Shown here: in pieces, positions 1 through 33,887 of the stretch
Layout of the letters: every line of letters begins with the position of its first letter
Numbering within the stretch: the first letter of the stretch is position 1
Assembly: GCF_052324685.1 (NCBI RefSeq)
Contig: NC_135213.1
Span: 41,016,700 to 41,080,699, forward strand
DNA: 64,000 bases
Direction of reading: 5' to 3'
Source of the DNA: Brachyhypopomus gauderio
Taxonomy: Eukaryota > Chordata > Actinopteri > Gymnotiformes > Hypopomidae
Program-made: the position numbers and the translations under genes
Notes under the pieces: generated by a model
What the model was told of the DNA's origin: nothing
What the model saw: only the letters and a program-made list of their open reading frames with translations
The model's database searches: none

Positions 1-159
1 TCATAGAGGAGAGTTGTTTACCAAAGTGTGGTTTTAAAGAGACGTTGGGGACGTGGTGTTCATGGAGGTGTGGTATTTGCAATGGTATAATATTTACAAC
101 ATGGTGTTTACATGAGTGTGGTGTTTACATGAGTGTGTTGTTTAAGGAGGTGTGGTGTT

Positions 160-19959
<19,800 letters not shown>

Positions 19960-20035
19960 CTGAGGGGATCAAAAACAGCTATGGGAGGGGTACGGGTGAA
20001 AGTTCAAGAGCTCCAGATCCTGGACTTCTGTAAGG

Positions 20036-20132
20036 CAATACCCCTGAAGACAAAACAATACTCCTGTAGACAAAACAATACTCCTGAAGACAAAACAATA
20101 CACCTGTAGACAAAACAATACTCCTGAAGAAT
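20036..20132. repeat. Tandem repeat (22 bp, AAACAATACTCCTGAAGAC)
   Basis: Four to five copies of AGACAAAACAATACTCCTGA with GTAGAC/GAAGAC variants, about 80 bp upstream of the first recognised hecw2 coding exon. Confidence 0.85.
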
Positions 20133-20904
20133 GCTGCTTGGTAGAGATTACAGGAATGCCCAATGACTGTAGGGGTTTCTGGGTAAGAGCCTAAGGAAAT
20201 ACACTTTCCTGGCAGATATTCCGATGAGCGTTACTGTGGACAAGCTGAATCACCTCTCTCTCTCACTCTGAAGTCTTGAGCCAAAGTTCCTTGCTTTGGA
20301 TTCATAAATATGATGCAGTTGGCTTTACATTGTAATCCAGTTCGCACTGCATTCCAAACTCAGGCCTCAGTGTACCTGCACAAATGCACCCTGTACCTGA
20401 GAATGCAAAGACAGACAGAGAAAGACAGATATGGCAGTACTTCTGATTTGTCTACATGCACAACAAAAACACCAAATAGTATCAGTAACTAAGGAAAGAC
20501 CCACTCATCACCCCGTGTTTTACAAATGTTTACAGCAGTGTCCTCTAAAGTCAACTTAATCATTCCAGAAAACACACAAGTTTAAAAATGCAACAGGATG
20601 TTGATATTTAAAATTGTAGGCTACCCGCCTGAAAAATCTTGGATGTATTTGTGTACCCAAACAGAGTGAGTTCTCCACACAGAGCTGGAGAATATACCAT
20701 ATGTTGGCTTATCTTGAGGGAACCAGTTTTAAAACACCAATGATATATGCATCTGCATGCCAGCAAACCATTTGGAAAGCTTGTCAGAAGAAACCAAAAA
20801 TTAGCCAGTGTCCAGTGAACCAGTGTCCAGTCATACAAGACTAAAACAGAGTTAAAATGAGCTTTGGTCATGCTGAATAGTTCCAGACACTGAAATTGCC
20901 CCCC

Positions 20905-21690
20905 GCTATGTGTAGTTTTAGGTGCAGTGACTGTGTTCTCCCTCTTGTGTAGTTTTAGGTGCAGTGGCTGTGTTCTCCCTCTTGTGTAGTTTTAGGTGCA
21001 GTGGCTGTGTTCTCCCTCTTGTGTAGTTTTAGGTCCAGTGACTGTGTTCTCCCTCTTGTGTAGTTTTAGGTCCAGTGACTGTGTTCTCCCTCTTGTGTAG
21101 TTTTAGGTCCAGTGGCTGTGTTCTCCCTCTTGTGTAGTTTTAGGTCCAGTGGCTGTGTTCTCCCTCTTGTGTAGTTTTAGGTGCAGTGACTGTGTTCTCC
21201 CGCTATGTGTAGTTTTAGGTCCAGTGACTGTGTTCTCCCTCTTGTGTAGTTTTAGGTGCAGTGACTGTGTTCTCCCGCTATGTGTAGTTTTAGGTCCAGT
21301 GACTGTGTTCTCCCTCTTGTGTAGTTTTAGGTCCAGTGGCTGTGTTCTCCCTCTTGTGTAGTTTTAGGTCCAGTGACTGTGTTCTCCCTCTTGTGTAGTT
21401 TTAGGTGCAGTGACTGTGTTCTCCCTCTTGTGTAGTTTTAGGTCCAGTGACTGTGTTCTCCCTCTTGTGTAGTTTTAGGTGCAGTGACTGTGTTCTCCCT
21501 CTTGTGTAGTTTTAGGTCCAGTGGCTGTGTTCTCCCTCTTGTGTAGTTTTAGGTGCAGTGGCTGTGTTCTCCCTCTTGTGTAGTCTTAGGTCCAGTGACT
21601 GTGTTCTCCCTCTTGTGTAGTTTTAGGTGCAGTGACTGTGTTCTCCCTCTTGTGTAGTTTTAGGTCCAGTGACTGTGTCTCCCTGTTGTG
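20905..21690. repeat. Minisatellite (37-bp, GTGTAGTTTTAGGTCCAGTG)
   Basis: About 21 units of GTGTAGTTTTAGGTCCAGTG plus ACTGTGTTCTCCCTCTT. Variable positions are GTCCAG/GTGCAG, GTGAC/GTGGC and CTCTTGTG/GCTATGTG. Lies upstream of hecw2. Confidence 0.92.
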
Positions 21691-22603
21691 TTCTGTGTTT
21701 TTGTTGTTTGTAATAAACCTCTTGTGTTACGACGACTGCCCTCTGCTTCACCTCCTCAGTGTTACAGAAACTGTTTCATCCCATGAATCAACACAGGTGG
21801 TGGGTAATGACTTGTGTGCCTCCTGCTTGTAAGAGTGATGTTGTTTGTATTTCCTGCATTAATATCTTAACTAACACCAATTCTGGATGGCAAAGATGTA
21901 TTTTAAACATTTTATCAAGAGTTTCATGTTATTAAGGAATCCAAGTAAAGCAATATCATCCACAAACTGAAACATAAATATCGGGTTCATAAAATTGTTA
22001 AACTGTTAGCATAGATATAACACACTGATGATAAAAACAACACCCTTACTTCATAAATATTAATCCTCTGAGAGTGATTTGTGAGAAATCCTTAAATTCC
22101 AACAACAATGCCCCCATTGACCCCAGGGTCAACCAGATGTGGAAAAAGAATATCTTCTTTTATATATATATATATATAGATACAAAGCAGAGAAAATCTA
22201 TAAAAATCACTCTAGCATGAGCTCTAGGCTGTTGAAGATGACAGGTTATTTTATCACAGAGTGTAAGTGTAGCATCTTCATCTTCATCATTACTTTTATA
22301 TGCAAACTGAAACATCTTTCTGCATCCAGCTTTATCTGCCCTGAGACTTTTATTTTATTTTTATTACTCTTTCAATAGTTTTGCACAGGACAGATGTCAA
22401 AGCTAAAAATAATTTGAAATTTTACAAGAGAAAGTAAATTTCCATGCTCTCAGGAAGATATGACATATTTATTATTAATAACACTTATTATTTCTTATTA
22501 TTGTGATGTATTATTTTATGTCAGCAGAAAGTACAATGGAAATCAATATGGATGAAATATTATTAATATTAATATTATTATATTACTTTTTTATTCTAGA
22601 TAT

Positions 22604-22949
22604 TGTCACGCTACGGTCCCCGAACCCTTCCTTTGGGGCGTGTGTTAACGTTGTCTGCGTCTATTCGTCTGCGTCTGTGTACCTCCGTGGGTGCGGGTGC
22701 GTCTTGTCATTATCCGTCTCACCTGTGGCTCGTCTCGTCATCACGTGGGGTCGATGTGGTCTGTCTATTTAATGTGCGTTCGCGCAGTGTCTTGTGCTCG
22801 TCGTTGTCTAATGTTTGAGTCTACACGTTACGTGTGTATGTGTCTGTTTAGCGTGCGCTATTGCGCAATACCTGTCTGCATTAAAACGTGTCGTTGTGTC
22901 TGTGAAGCTGGATTTGTGTCTCGTCCTTCGCCTCGCACCCAACGTCACA
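22604..22949 (+). mobile_element. Solo LTR, 346 bp
   Basis: Starts TGTCACGCTACGG and ends CCCAACGTCACA (TG...CA ends) with a 5-bp duplication gatat on both sides (22599-22603, 22950-22954). Inside are a TATA-like CTATTTAATG (about 22765) followed by a CpG-rich start region and an ATTAAA signal near 22881. No internal retroelement sequence remains, so it is best read as a solo LTR left by recombination. Family not identified; 5-bp duplications are usual for Ty3/gypsy-type elements. Confidence 0.65.
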
Positions 22950-24973
22950 GATATTAAACTGATAAGACAAACTACACTTCATAATTAAACATGATGTATG
23001 CAAACGTTTTAACAAAGTTGGCTTTGTTAATCTTTTTCATAGACTACAACTATTAAATGCCTTAATTCACTTGGTCTAATTAAAAAGGGTTTTGATTCAA
23101 AACATAATGTGGATCAAGAGGATATTTGAAGTTCCTGAAGACAGGTCAGGTCAGGACAGGACACCTGAAGGTTGTTACGAAGTGTGTTAGTTCACACATA
23201 ATTGAGAATGGATGTTCCTTTTCCTACCCATTCTCAAGTTCCATGTCATCTTAGCAATACACAGTAGTAAACGTATTGTATGGTTCACAGAAATTATGTC
23301 TGTGACTGGCAGAAATGAAGATTAAGAAACTTCTCCTTGATCAAGGAATAGTTATTTGATTTCACCCAGAACAATCTCTTGCCTCTGACTAGTTCTGTCT
23401 TTGGAGAGAATTTCTTCCACATCAACATCATACACCTTACAAATGTAATAAAAATACACCAATAAACTCGGATCACCTTTATGCAGTACAGGGTTTCTAT
23501 AGTGGATGATAAAGGACTTGAATATGCAGACATACACGTTTGTGTTTATTGAATTATTTAACAGGTCTTTGATGCAAATCATTTATCATCTTAAATGACA
23601 AGTAAAGTAGGCGATATGGAGGGTAAGCATGATCAATCGAGTATAATTCATGATTAGATCTGAAGAATTATATCATCAAAAATTATGCTTGCTATATAAT
23701 GCTATATACTTGAAAATTATTTCAGAGCTAAGTAGCCTATGTATGAGAATAATATAGGTAACCATGGTGATTTTTATTGTTTTATTATTTTATTGTGTTT
23801 TTTTCAATGTTGATCACACTGAGGTCAAGTGTAAATCTGCATATAATGTGACATACCATTTGCCTGAAGTTGTGCACCTTATATTAACCTAGTCGGAGGA
23901 AATAAGATCCTCTAGATCTATGGAGAAGCTTTTAGAGATAACTTCATCCAGTCTGGGAGAATCTCTCAATCTGCCTGTGAGAAAACTAAACTGTACTGTG
24001 ACCTGTGGAGCATCTCAGAAATCTCAGTAAAGACGAGAAAAAAAGAAAAGTACTTGTATATTGCCTTAATCTATATTAATTACATACATATAACCTTGAT
24101 ATCCTTATAAAAGACTGAGTAGTTTTCTGAAAATGACCTGTCACAGTTATTGGCACATGTACATGTGTTATGTGTGCCCGGCCTTTTGGAATAAGGGTGA
24201 GGGGAAGAACATGAGGAAGGGGGTGAGATACCTCCTTCAACCTCTCACCACGTCTCCTAGAGTCTTCAGTCCTGCGCTGTAGACTCTTATTCATATCACT
24301 CTGCAGATTTTTAAGTGCATTCAGCACAAAAACTTGATTTTGTGTTCAGTTAATCATTTTTTGTGAGTGAATTTGAAGATTTCTTGTGGACCATTGAGCT
24401 GTGGGGAGATCCAACCATAAACCACAGCAGACCTCCCAGAAGACATTACTAGGTCAGCTTCTTCTCCACTTGGTCTTTTCATGCCACGCCCACCTTATTT
24501 GTAGTTTCAGTCTAACAATTTGTATGATGAACTTTTTCTGAATAGTTTGTTGATATAAAGTGTCACTTTAATTATAGTTTCAGAAACCCCCGGAATGCAA
24601 TGATCTCTTAAGTATGCAAAGATATGTAAATTTGTTTGTTCTGGCTTCATAAAAATGCTGATTTCAATTCTTTCAATGCAATACACTTTTGCAGTTTATA
24701 TTCCATATATGGTCCTTGTGTACTGTAGGAGTGAAGGATGTGTTTTCAAACATGTGAAGGATGTGTTTTGAATGTTTACACATTACTTTATGTTTTTCAA
24801 TCAAGTAAAAGAAATCCAGTTTTCCCTGATAGGCACCCTTTAAGAGGCCTTTAAGATGGGGGACCCTGGACTCACATGAATACAACTGTGTTTTCAGATT
24901 TGGCAACAAAAATAAAACCATCATGGAAAGCAAATATATGTTCAAGCCCGAGAGTTCTGCATGACTATACCCC

Positions 24974-25005
<32 letters not shown>

Positions 25006-26199
25006 CCCAATAAAAAAAGAAGTCAAGAATGAATTCAAAGTCTTGGATATAGTTAAATCCAACCAGGGCTATTTAAAAAAATGTTTTACCTGTGATAGTT
25101 TAGATTTCTCCCATAATATGAAGGTAAAGCCAAACTAAGAACCAACACACATTTTTATAGAAAAGAGTTTCTGCCTCAATGGGAACAGCAAACTTCTGTC
25201 ATCTACAAAATCCAGACAGCCCAAAATCCAGACAGCCCACGCACCGTCTGCTCCAGATTAAAATATGGATAGAGAGTCAGTGGAACAGCCATCACGCTGT
25301 CACCTTGTCCATTGTTGACAGTGAGGAAGGTGTCATGAATCTTCTGTCTGACGTAGCAGACAGTGCTCATGCCCTTTTTGATCTCAGTACAGAAGCTTGT
25401 GGGCATTTGACACAGCTAAATGGACATTTGGCAAATTTCTCCTCCATGTGCTCGGTGCACCAAAGCTGGCCAATTCAATTCTAAAGTCACAAACTGGATC
25501 TGTGCGCTGAGGAGGAGGTGATGATCACTTCACTCAGGAGATTGAAGGAGATGGAACTTGTTTTGGGAGGAACATTTCAATGTGGAAATATCAAACCTCC
25601 TCTGGAGAAGAGGACAGTGAGCTCACAGCTTGACAGCGGTGTTGTCTTATCGGCTGTTGGGATGGTGGCAGTGCTGGCTAAACTAACTCCAGTGTGTTTA
25701 TACTCATTCCTGATGGAGCCATTGCGGAGATACAGACAAGATCCTCTCTGCAAAATGCTGATTTAATGACGGCCACATAATTTCTCCTGCCAAAATCAGT
25801 GTTGCTTAGCCCATGTAACGTAGCACTACGTGACAGCCCCTCTCTCCTGACGCCACTTCAGGTGTTTGCATGCAGAGAGCACAATAGCACAAGCTTGCAC
25901 AATGAACCTGCAGTGGCGAAAGGACTGTTGCTCCACAAACTGCCCACTGATGCAAACCTTCCTGCAGTATGTAAATGCACTCAGGAACACAGAGAGACCT
26001 CCCCCATGTTGCACAGGCTGTAAGTCACAGTACTCATGACTGGTTTGTCATCAGCCGCATGTGAAAACTCTTTTTCTGCCTTGTTCCACATTCACAGCAC
26101 TCTCTGCAGATCAAAGCTACACTCAAGCAAAAGAAACTTGGTGATTCTAGCACATGAGAAAAACATCACAAAGATCTGGGCATGAATCAGTACTTGCCA

Positions 26200-26290
26200 A
26201 GGCTAACCATAGACCTAACCACAGACCTAACCACAGACCTAACCACAGACCTAACCACAGACCTAACCATAGACCTAACCATAGACTGGT
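26200..26290. repeat. 12-bp tandem repeat (ACCACAGACCTA)
   Basis: Seven copies of ACCACAGACCTA, with ACCATAGACCTA at the ends. It creates misleading open frames (HRPN or LWLG repeats) on both strands. Confidence 0.88.
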
Positions 26291-27128
26291 CTTGACACTA
26301 ATTTCTATACGCTGGAAACTGGCATCTTTACTTCCCAAAGAACTGACTGCATTAAGCTATATTTGTACTGTTATAGATAGCCCATTGCCATCATATGGTG
26401 AATATTCTGAGCCAGTCATTTACTTAACATCAGCAACATTCAACATGCAGTGTGTGTGACTGACTAGCACTCAGTGGGCCAGCAAACATCTCCATGTCTC
26501 CATTCTAGGTTACTCTGCTTCACCTTTTCTGAGGTTTATATATAGAAATATACATAGAAAAATAATTTACCAAAAATTGGGCCTAGACAAGTTCATCATA
26601 TAAATTGGCATCATACAGTCAGTGCTACCTCACTCTGTGCATTCTGTTCTAGTGTAGCCTACTGAACACCCAAAACAAACGTTTTCCTCTCTAGTTCATC
26701 AAACAAATGCTTATCATAAATGAAAATAAAAATTCGTTATTCTTTTTCACTGATTAATTGTCCAGGACCCCTAACAAAAAATGGATGTTGTAATTGTTTA
26801 TTTATGTTCGTTGTTTATGTTCTTTATTTAGGAAAAGCCACATTCTGTATTATTGCCCTCGCAAAGATGATATCCTAATAACACTTCTGATATGTGCTGC
26901 AATTTTAAGTAACCCCCCCCCCCCACCCCAGCCTCCACTCATATAAAACAAAATACATCAACTCTGCAGACGGGTATAAAAGACGCCTTATAAAAATACA
27001 AAATCATATAGAAACGATGATATATCAAAATGAATCATTATAGGCAAAACATTTTTGATTACTCAGCATTGTGGTGTATTACGTCATAAAAATGTATCGT
27101 CGCTGGCCAGTAAACCGACTGGAGCTTA

Positions 27129-27285
27129 AACCCAGTATACCCAATATCCCCAGTATGCCTATCCTCAGTATACCCAATATCCCCAGTATGCCTAATATCC
27201 TCAGTATACCCGATATCCCCGGTATGCCTGATATCCCCAGTATACCCGATATCCCCAGTATACCCGGGTATACCCAGGTGAAAAG
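27129..27285. repeat. 15/18-bp tandem repeat (ATATCCCCAGTATACCC)
   Basis: Alternating ATATCCCCAGTATGCC and ATATCCCCAGTATACCC units. The frames across it are repeat artefacts (ILGILGI). Confidence 0.85.
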
Positions 27286-28420
27286 ACGCAACCGTCACGA
27301 GAACCCTCTCGCACGCGCCACGGGCGCCACGGGCTGTGACGCGTGCGTGCAGGCGCGCGCTATGGTGCTGTTGACTTACACTGGGGATTCCCATCATATA
27401 GGAGATCTGCGTTCATGAACACATCACTGATCCCATCATGTAGGAGATCTGCGCTCATGATCACATCACTGCGCTGCATTAGGGGAAACCATCATCTCCA
27501 TGCTGTGCTTATTTAACCTGTATTATTGTTTCTATACCAAGATCTTCATAGAGTAACGTGTACGGGGTTACATTACACAGCAATTACTGTGCGCTAATAT
27601 TTGCTTAGTCACATGAAGAGTTTTTCGATGTGTAATTATTCACGGTTCTGTACGAAGAGTGACACACAGAATATTGTATAACATCTTACCTTGTGTGCAT
27701 CGGTTTTCGACAGCCTGGTGCAAACGCCTGTAAAATCCCAAGTGGTGAACGTGCGCCTTGTAACCGGCGGCTTTGCACGGTGCATTGCTTCAATGAAACG
27801 ATATTTCATAAGGCACCGTGTGTTCAGTGTTGCAGGCAGGCGCAGTCTCTCACGGGCCTTCTTTAGCCATGTAGAGGATTCTCCAGCTCATCGGAGCCCC
27901 ACATCACGATTCACACAACACAACATTGATGGAACAGAATTCCTTCCCGTCCGGGTTGGACTGTACGCGTTTGCTTCACTTACCGTGGTGGAGCGGTGTG
28001 TGTCCAGCTTACGCCACCACACAACTGTTTTAATGCTAGGAATATTAATGCAGGAAAGTGATGCGATCCCCCGTGGACGTACATGGACGTGCATTTGTTT
28101 CTTGTGGTTCCTTCTATCTTCTCCCCATTCCCTGCAGTGCCCTCTCTCATATCACGCAGAAACGCTCCCAGCAGCGCTGAAGTATTTGAATAAGCTATAA
28201 GTAGCGCGTGTACACCAGCGGTGCAAGTTGCGCCTCAGCAGTTTTGCTGACGATAACGGTGCAAGCGCGAGGGTGGCGATCTGAAAATAACCAAGAGTCT
28301 CCTGCAGTGGCAGGAAGGTGCGCGCCGAACAGGACATTGGTGAGTTGGGTGTGCTCGTGAACACATCCCTTACCCCATCCATTAAAAACAGAACGCTTGG
28401 TATTTTGTCCATCTCGGAAT
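27280..28420 (-). promoter_or_regulatory. GC-rich patch, candidate hecw2 promoter / 5' non-coding exon
   Basis: This region is richer in GC and CpG than the AT-rich DNA on both sides (for example 27297-27362 and 28200-28350). It lies upstream of the first recognised hecw2 coding exon and between hecw2 and pgap1. It also holds a near direct duplication of about 45 bp (27392-27435 and 27432-27475, around GGAGATCTGCG). No coding exon is recognised. The promoter assignment is a guess from position and composition. Confidence 0.25.
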
Positions 28421-29524
28421 AATTCTAATAACTAATGCAGTTAATGTTGATTGAAAACTGTGTACAATAGGACATCATACCATATTTATATTTATTTACA
28501 CATAACCTTGATTAAAGTACAATTATTCATGGCGTTCACTGCACATTTAAATCCACAAAATTTGCTTGTGTTATTTTAGGTGTAAATGTTACAATTACTG
28601 AATAGCTAATTGGTTTATACAGTAATAGCAGCATATTCAAAAACTAAAACCACAGCATTTCATTAATTGGCGCTTGAGTGTACACAGCTTATAAGAATCA
28701 AGGCCTCCTAACTAAGAGTCTGATGGTAACCTATGGGGGGGGGGGGGGGGGTTATTGGTATCTCACTGGTATGTCTAGATGTAATTGTATAGATTGTAAA
28801 AGGCACTACAGTACAAAAATGATGCTGACAAGAATTGTATATTTTTTCCCCCATAATTGTTTGTTCATGACATCGACTACTGAGGGTTTGGATACAGGTG
28901 CGAGCTCTTCTTGATCCATTAAGGTGAACAAAAATCTGGCATTTTGGGCTCCCTCTTTTTGAACTTAAATAGGCGTCAACATTTATCAATGTTGCTGCGA
29001 CATTATAATTAGGTGTAACCCTCAAACTCTCCACCTCTCAAAATTGCAATAACCCCCAAAAGAATAAAAAGTAAAAATAAAACATTTGATTAAAGAAAGG
29101 TTTTCTGCACAAACTTGCCCAGTTTAGTTATGTTAGAGTATGCATGAGCACAGGCACTATGGTCTGAGAATACGGTCTTGGGAAGCAAAATATCTTGGGC
29201 AGAGACAGATACCTCTTACACAATCAACTCTTCACCATCACAAAGTCCATGAAGACCTTCAAGTAAAGTATGTAACTCAAATTTCTGAGCATGGCATGAC
29301 CACCTGAGCATCAACACCTGAATACTGTCACAGTGAAAAACACAAACTATTCAATTAGATGGTCTGTCTGTTAATCACCAGCACTGTACTTGACATGAAA
29401 ATAAATTATACACCTCCATAAAATTGCACATAAGACACATAAATGTAATGTTTATATACAAATAATGGAGAAAAAAAACATATCAATGTTCCAAATTTTA
29501 CTGAAAAAAAGACAAACCAGAATA

Positions 29525-32500
29525 CTGTAACTTTTCACCATTTTATTTTAACAGCAATATCGCTCACAAACTGCACACATTTCATGATAGTTTTAATTAA
29601 TATGTGAACATGATATAAAAACACATCAAGGGCCATCAACAAAAACAATAAACAATGTTTTTACTCCTGAGAATTAACAATGTTCACTTGATCATTTATA
29701 AACAAATAACCTGCTGATCTTGGGCTACTGCACCATATGATCTGATTATAGAATCTCAATCTATCTCAATGTTTACATTTGACACTTTGTGGCCTTCTGA
29801 TCATAAGCACAGTCAGATATCAAGATGAAGACCAGCCCATGTTAGTAATGATCATGGCTGATTCAAGACCTTTTTTTTTTAGCCCAAGCTAAAAACATCT
29901 TCTCAGATGCTCCCCTGTAGTGTGCGATTCAAATCTATCTAACAAGGCAACTGCAATTTCTGGGCTGCAGACAGCAATACTCACAAGCACTTTTAAAAGG
30001 AAAAAAAGTACTTGAATGTAAGTTGCAACTGGTACTGTTATCTGTTACAGACGATGCTTACATTTGATTGAGACAACTAGCGGCTAATAAATAGAAAAGG
30101 CCACTAGACAACAATATACACAACAGCTGCAGCTTGATCAACGTTTATCCTTCCAAATGATGCAATAAAATACGCAGTTTGCTGTATTTTTTTTTTTTTG
30201 TTAACACAACACAATAATATACAGACATCTGCATTTCATCCACCTTACCGAACGTTCAGATTCATTATTACATAAAGATATTCAAGTCTGACCACAAAAA
30301 ATTGGAAACTTGGGAGTTGGATGGTTTGAAGTATTCTGACACTAGTCTCACCTACATTAGTTCCCTGTATGCATTCGCATGGCAGCTTAGGCCACTCCGA
30401 CTGTGACTGTACAGTGACTGTACAATGAAACAACAGCATTTTGGTTTACAAGGCAGTGAGCTGCGATCTAGAATCAAGTTAATAAAAAACTTTTTTCTCT
30501 ATACAGTCTAAGATTAGTCCAGCTGATATGAAAAGAATTTTAGGTCATGTTTCAGGTAATCAAATTCTATACCCACATGTTAAAAAAGTAGATCTCATTC
30601 ACAGACACACCACAAAGACCTGGAGATGTACTACTGTACTGGAGACGTACTACTTTACTGGAGACGTACTACTTTACTGTGATGGCAGGCTGTTGAAAGG
30701 GTGTTGGGCCTCAAGTGTACTCGCACACAACTGAGCCCTGGCCATCATCCAGCACCATGGACAGCAACCAGTGCCACGCCCAGCGGCCAGCGCTGGCAGT
30801 GTGCTAACTGGCACAACACTGCTCCATCTCCATGGTGGTCACCACAGAGAGCGGCACACTCAGACACCCACGAGAGCTGGAACTCCCCTAATGAACCAGA
30901 CACAGACTGCACTCTGTTCATCTCCGTCACATATGTGTGTTGTATGCACGTTCTGTTCCTTCCCATCACAAAAGTCACATTCTTAGAGCGATTCAGCTTG
31001 ACATATTGCTTTATATGGTAGTACTTTAAACCGTTAAAGCTATGAGTATGGAGTAAACATAATTTGTAGGCCAAATTCACAATTTTTTCTAAACTTTTCT
31101 ATCATTGGGTAAGTTAAGAATATTTCAGGAAGGTTGAAGTTTTAACAATATTATTTTACCTAAAGAACACACAAAGCAATTAACATCTGTCACTATAATA
31201 CTAACTTACCAACATGTTGAACCTGGGCTGAACCACTTAAGGTATAAATATGGGGTAAAAACATTCTAAAAACGTTCTATAAAAAATTGTAAAAACGGGT
31301 GAAGCTTCTTTTATGTTGAAGAGTTTTAGCCGTCAAGATGAAGCTGCCCCGCTACCTGCTAGTAACAGTAACAGTTCTTTAGGAGGAACTTCAGGACCAC
31401 CAGAGCAGGAGAACACTGCTGCCACACCATAAGCTGTACACACATTACATCTCAGAGCAGCAGGACTGATCCTGGATCAGTTCTACTAGTGTGCGCCTGG
31501 CAAATGCTAACAATGATTTAATCGGACCTGATCAGAGATCAGCAAATCAACGTGGAGGAAAGTGGTAAATACAGTCTCTTGCCTCGAAATAATCAGAGCA
31601 CGTCACAGTGTACACCAATAAATGTAAGAAACATTCATACAAAACATTATTTGCTGTTTTTTTAACTTTTACAGAATAGAAAAGGCTGCTGCTCACAGCT
31701 CATATCTGGCATGAGGCAGAGCTGTGTCACAAAAACAACACAATAAGAATCTGACATTCAGCAGCGCACAACAGCATAAAACGCCCACGTGCACACACAC
31801 AGTAACACACGTTAAATCACACACGGACATACACACACACACACGTGCGCAGTAGGGACATTCACAGTGCAAGTGACACACGAGTGTGTCATTCATCATA
31901 AGGGCCAGTTTACATCTATGATTTACACAGAGTGTCAGTGTCCTGCTGGACGGGTCAGCGGCAGCAGGGTAAATTAGGGTAAATTAAGATGTCTGCTCTC
32001 TGCAAACTGTCAGATGGAGACTCTAATCTTAGGGCAAAAGTGTCTGATGATCGTGTGAGCTGACATTTGCAATAATTGTACATGAGTAAAATACAGCATG
32101 TGATGTTACTGAAGTTTAATTAGGCTGTTTAATCTTAGACCAGACACCAGAAACTGCGAAAGGTCTATGCTTATGAAATGGTTGGATTGTTTTGTATCAT
32201 GTAGCTTTTCTGCAATCTCAAATCACCAATGTAGAGAGCTTAGTTTTCCCTAATCTAAGGCAAAACAGCTTACATAGTTCAGCTCACTGCTTTGATGGAA
32301 ACGGCCCTTTTTTCGAAGCTCTTTGTGGCTTCAGCATGGTTGAGCATCTTAGATGTAAACCGGCCTTTAGGGAACTTGGTCCAAGGAACAGAAATTCAAT
32401 TTCTTTTTTTTTCCTGGAGGCATTTAGATCGAAGCACTGAGGCAAAGGGTTGTTGGTGAATGCTGTCTGACAATCACACGCCCCTGCAGAGTGTGCCATA

Positions 32501-33887
32501 CAGACGGGCAGGGTAAAGGCACTAGATATTCATTTGATTTATCTGATTGGACAAATGAATTTGAATTATCAGATTACCTAATAACAAATTCTAGGCTAAA
32601 CTAAGAGCACAGTGACATTACAGGTCCCGAAACCGCAGCTGACACAGTTCTGGTTTTGAAGAAAAGAAATGGAGAGTGCGGGAACACAAAGACAAATTTA
32701 CTAAAACAAAATACGTTCGAACACACAAACTAATTCACACACACATTTCTCTCATGAGCTCAGTTTTCACACACACATTGACATAAGCAGTGACGATCAC
32801 CAGTTACGTCAGTTATGGTTATGGCAATGTGTCTAAGCTAATCAATAAATCTCCACCCCATCTCTGCACAAAATTACAAAAAAAATTATTAGATGTTTTA
32901 TTCTGCTCAGGAGACCATGAAAATCATGAGTGTGCAGTGCATACATGTAAACTTCAGTAATTAACAAAATATATATTAGAAATAAATAAATATATATATT
33001 ATTACACTGCAGGGGAAATAATTATAGATTACTCTGATGTAGGCTAGCACACTAGGCTAGCGCAAGCCACGGCACCCATCTTGCACATTATAATTAATTC
33101 TTCACTGCAATTACATGATTATACCACTTCAAGAATATTCCTCTTACTTCTTAAATGCTGTTGTGTAAGCAGTTTACATCCAACATTTGGAATTATAGCA
33201 ATTATCCTAATTCTTGCACCGCCACTAGGGGGCGTATGTGCCTCATTACAAATGATTGATATCAGATATGATATCACACCACGATTGATATGACACCAAG
33301 ATAACCTCACGCCTAAACTATTAGTGGATGGGTCAATTATGAAAGACTGAGATGGGGCTGGCTCATCAGGAACGGGAAAAACACACACATCCCAAATGTC
33401 CACACACAGGAAAACAGGGCACGCACTCACGCAGCCAGTGGCACAGAAACACAAATGACACACTTCCATACCGACCAAAAAACAGGTGACACTAAGAGCT
33501 AACGGTTAGCTTTGCATATCTTCGGTCCAGCACAGAAACCACAGACACAATCATATGCCTTCATGTGAATTCATCCTCAAAGACGAGGTAAAAACAAATG
33601 AGAGAGGATTCATTAATAGAGACACCAAAACATGTGGTTGAAATACCCTGTTCATAAATTGCCCATGATGTCATAATGTCATGATGTCATAATGTCATGA
33701 TGTCATAATGCTGGATGATAAATAGCATGATTCAAGATACACAAATACACTGGAATTGCTACGATCCAACGGAGGACGCAAAAACAGCGCATGCTAAGGC
33801 AGTTGTGGTTTGGTCAGGCTGGACCCAGGTGTGACTCTAACCTCAGCCAAGACTACCCATGGGTTAGGGCCAAGGGTTCAGCAGGGG
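29525..33887 (-). other. pgap1: Probable long 3' UTR of pgap1
   Basis: Downstream of the pgap1 stop (33888-33890) in its reading direction, 4.3 kb of AT-rich DNA shows no recognisable exon or mobile element. A minus-strand AATAAA is at 29542-29547. Mammalian PGAP1 has a multi-kilobase 3' UTR, so this stretch is a reasonable candidate, but the end point is inferred. It includes small repeats at 30624-30680 (about 21 bp, GGAGACGTACTACTTTACT) and 33665-33712 (GATGTCATAAT). Confidence 0.35.

Larger units (their letters stand above)
20133..29524. other. hecw2-pgap1 gene-poor region
   Basis: Apart from the minisatellites, the solo LTR and the GC-rich patch listed separately, I recognise no gene. 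Open frames at 25179-25484 (plus) and 25203-25406 (minus, MSTVCYVRQKIHDTFLTVNN) overlap and match nothing I know. Simple tracts: (AAT)n at 24978-25004, poly-C at 26913-26923 and poly-G (17 bases) at 28735-28751. The genes lying between HECW2 and PGAP1 in mammals (CCDC150, GTF3C3) are not detectable here. Confidence 0.4.

Noticed and set aside
26147..26459. HRPN/LWLG repeat proteins on both strands
   Set aside because: Artefact of the 12-bp ACCACAGACCTA repeat.
27059..27418. Frames with PSIPNIP or GILGI repeats
   Set aside because: Artefact of the 15/18-bp ATATCCCCAGTAT repeat; no conserved domain.
27691..28200. Plus-strand 169-codon frame
   Set aside because: No recognisable motif, no splice context; lies in the GC-rich patch where long open frames are expected by chance.
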